Source of the DNA: HGM12587 sp045128635
Lineage (GTDB): Bacteria > Bacillota > Clostridia > Lachnospirales > Lachnospiraceae
Assembly (NCBI GenBank): GCA_045128635.1
Contig: JBGVRS010000110.1
Location: forward strand, 1 to 24,522
Direction of reading: 5' to 3'
Length of the DNA stretch: 24,522 nt
Made by a program: the position numbers and the translations under genes. This document shows positions 23,091 through 24,522 of the stretch, in pieces. Numbering within the stretch: position 1 is the first letter of the stretch; every line of letters starts with the position of its first letter. The notes beneath the pieces were generated by a model. That model made no database searches. It saw only the letters and a list, made by a program, of their open reading frames with translations, and had not been told where the DNA came from.

Positions 23091-24522
23091 ATGGGAAAAA
23101 TTATTGGTATTGACTTAGGAACAACAAACTCTTGCGTAGCAGTAATGGAAGGTGGAAAACCAATCGTTATCGCAAATACAGAAGGTGCAAGAACTACACC
23201 ATCTGTAGTAGCATTTACAAAGACAGGTGAAAGATTAGTAGGTGAACCTGCAAAACGTCAGGCAGTTACAAATGCTGACAAAACAATCTCTTCTATCAAG
23301 AGACATATGGGTTCAGACCACAAAGTAACAATCGATGATAAGAGATATTCACCACAGGAAATCTCTGCAATGATCTTACAGAAATTAAAAGCAGATGCTG
23401 AAAATCATTTGGGTGAAAAAGTAACAGAAGCTGTTATCACAGTTCCAGCTTACTTCAACGATGCTCAGCGTCAGGCTACAAAAGATGCAGGCCGTATTGC
23501 AGGTCTTGATGTAAAACGTATCATCAATGAACCAACAGCAGCTGCATTAGCTTATGGTCTTGACAACGAAAAAGAACAGAAAATCATGGGTTACGACTTT
23601 GGTGGCGGTACATTCGACGTTTCTATCATCGAAATCGGTGATGGTGTTATCGAAGTACTTGCAACAGCAGGTGATAATAAACTTGGTGGTGACGACTTCG
23701 ACCAGAAGATCGTTGACTACATCGTAAATGACTTTAGAGCAAACAACGGTGTTGATTTATCAGCAGACAAAATGGCTCTTCAGCGTGTAAGAGAAGCAGC
23801 AGAAAAAGCGAAAAAAGAATTATCTTCTGCTACAACAACAAACATTAACTTACCATTCATCAGCATGAATGCTTCAGGTCCACTTCACTTAGATATGAAC
23901 CTTACAAGAGCAAAATTTGATGAATTAACACATGACCTTGTAGAAAGAACAGCTGGTCCAGTACAGAACGCATTAAGAGATGCTGGTGTATCTCCATCTG
24001 AACTTGGAAAAGTATTATTAGTAGGTGGTTCTACACGTATTCCTGCAGTACAGGATAAAGTAAAAATGCTGACAGGTCACGAACCAAGCAAAACATTAAA
24101 CCCAGACGAATGTGTAGCACTTGGTGCTTCTATCCAGGGTGGTAAATTAGCAGGTGACGCAGGTGCAGGCGAAATCCTTCTCCTTGACGTAACACCACTT
24201 TCACTTGCAATCGAGACAATGGGTGGTATCGCTCATAAGTTAATTGAGAGAAACACAACAATTCCTGCAAAGAAGAGTGAAGTATTCTCTACAGCAGCTG
24301 ACAATCAGAGTGCTGTTGACATCAGAGTAACACAGGGTGAGAGAGAATTCTCTAAGGATAACAAGCTTCTCGGTGAGTTCAGACTTGATGGAATCGCTCC
24401 AGCTCCAAGAGGAATACCTAAGATTGAGGTTACATTCGATATCGATGCAAATGGTATCGTAAATGTATCAGCTAAGGATCTTGGTACTGGTAAAGAGCAG
24501 CACATCACAATCACAGCAGGTT
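23091..24522 (+). CDS. dnaK: Chaperone DnaK (Hsp70), 3'-truncated by the window
   Basis: First 477 residues of Hsp70, running open to the window end. The ATP-binding domain has IIGIDLGTTNSCVAVMEGG, VITVPAYFNDAQRQATKDAG, IINEPTAAALAYGLD, YDFGGGTFDVSI and VLLVGGSTRIPAV. The start of the substrate-binding domain is visible (LLDVTPLSLAIET, IPAKKSEVFSTAADNQ). It lacks the roughly 24-residue insertion of proteobacterial DnaK, as in other Gram-positives. AGGAGG lies about 8 nt before ATG 23091, 36 nt after grpE. Codons are strongly biased, in keeping with high expression. The phrase MGYDFGG differs from the common MVYDLGG. Confidence 0.98.
   Translation, partial: MGKIIGIDLGTTNSCVAVMEGGKPIVIANTEGARTTPSVVAFTKTGERLVGEPAKRQAVTNADKTISSIKRHMGSDHKVTIDDKRYSPQEISAMILQKLKADAENHLGEKVTEAVITVPAYFNDAQRQATKDAGRIAGLDVKRIINEPTAAALAYGLDNEKEQKIMGYDFGGGTFDVSIIEIGDGVIEVLATAGDNKLGGDDFDQKIVDYIVNDFRANNGVDLSADKMALQRVREAAEKAKKELSSATTTNINLPFISMNASGPLHLDMNLTRAKFDELTHDLVERTAGPVQNALRDAGVSPSELGKVLLVGGSTRIPAVQDKVKMLTGHEPSKTLNPDECVALGASIQGGKLAGDAGAGEILLLDVTPLSLAIETMGGIAHKLIERNTTIPAKKSEVFSTAADNQSAVDIRVTQGEREFSKDNKLLGEFRLDGIAPAPRGIPKIEVTFDIDANGIVNVSAKDLGTGKEQHITITAG

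Overview
The window looks like a chromosomal segment of a spore-forming, low-GC Firmicute of class Clostridia, most likely a Lachnospiraceae member. This rests on the gene families present (gpr, spoIIP, a GerM-domain lipoprotein, HrcA/CIRCE control of grpE-dnaK), the gene order, strong GGAGG-type ribosome binding sites and the AT-rich codon use. No species call is possible from sequence reading alone. No tRNA, rRNA, insertion sequence or CRISPR array was seen.

Layout: (1) 1-3088 is the end of an arginine biosynthesis operon, argJ (5'-truncated), argB, argD, followed 19 nt later by an orphan membrane-anchored solute-binding protein (3108-4430). (2) A sigma-A-like promoter at 4438-4466 opens a long co-directional run: a ComEA-like lipoprotein, an OmpR-type response regulator, a sensor histidine kinase, a double-GerMN lipoprotein, comEC and holA (to 11138). 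It ends in a terminator shared with the convergent rpsT gene (minus strand). (3) From 11649 come gpr and spoIIP (sporulation), then lepA. (4) A minus-strand VanY-type D-Ala-D-Ala carboxypeptidase lies between lepA and hemW. (5) Between hemW and hrcA sits an accessory block of five genes: a Phd-like/HicB-like antitoxin, a HicA-like toxin, a MoxR-like AAA ATPase, a VWA-domain protein and a 78-residue protein. (6) The window closes with the heat-shock operon hrcA, grpE, dnaK (dnaK cut by the window end), preceded by a perfect CIRCE operator.

The backbone order comEA - comEC - holA - rpsT - gpr - spoIIP - lepA - hemW - hrcA - grpE - dnaK is the same as the Bacillus subtilis order known from the literature. 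The genes that interrupt it stand out as lineage-specific insertions: the RR-HK-GerMN trio, the carboxypeptidase, and the toxin-antitoxin + AAA/VWA block. comEB and yqxA of the Bacillus order are absent.

Most worth a second look are: the five-gene block at 17616-21240 with its perfect 15-bp palindrome centred on the promoter -35; the response regulator-kinase-GerMN lipoprotein trio, which mirrors the actinobacterial MtrA-MtrB-LpqB arrangement; and the kinase start, where no ATG/GTG/TTG follows the good ribosome binding site and an ATT codon occupies the right position.
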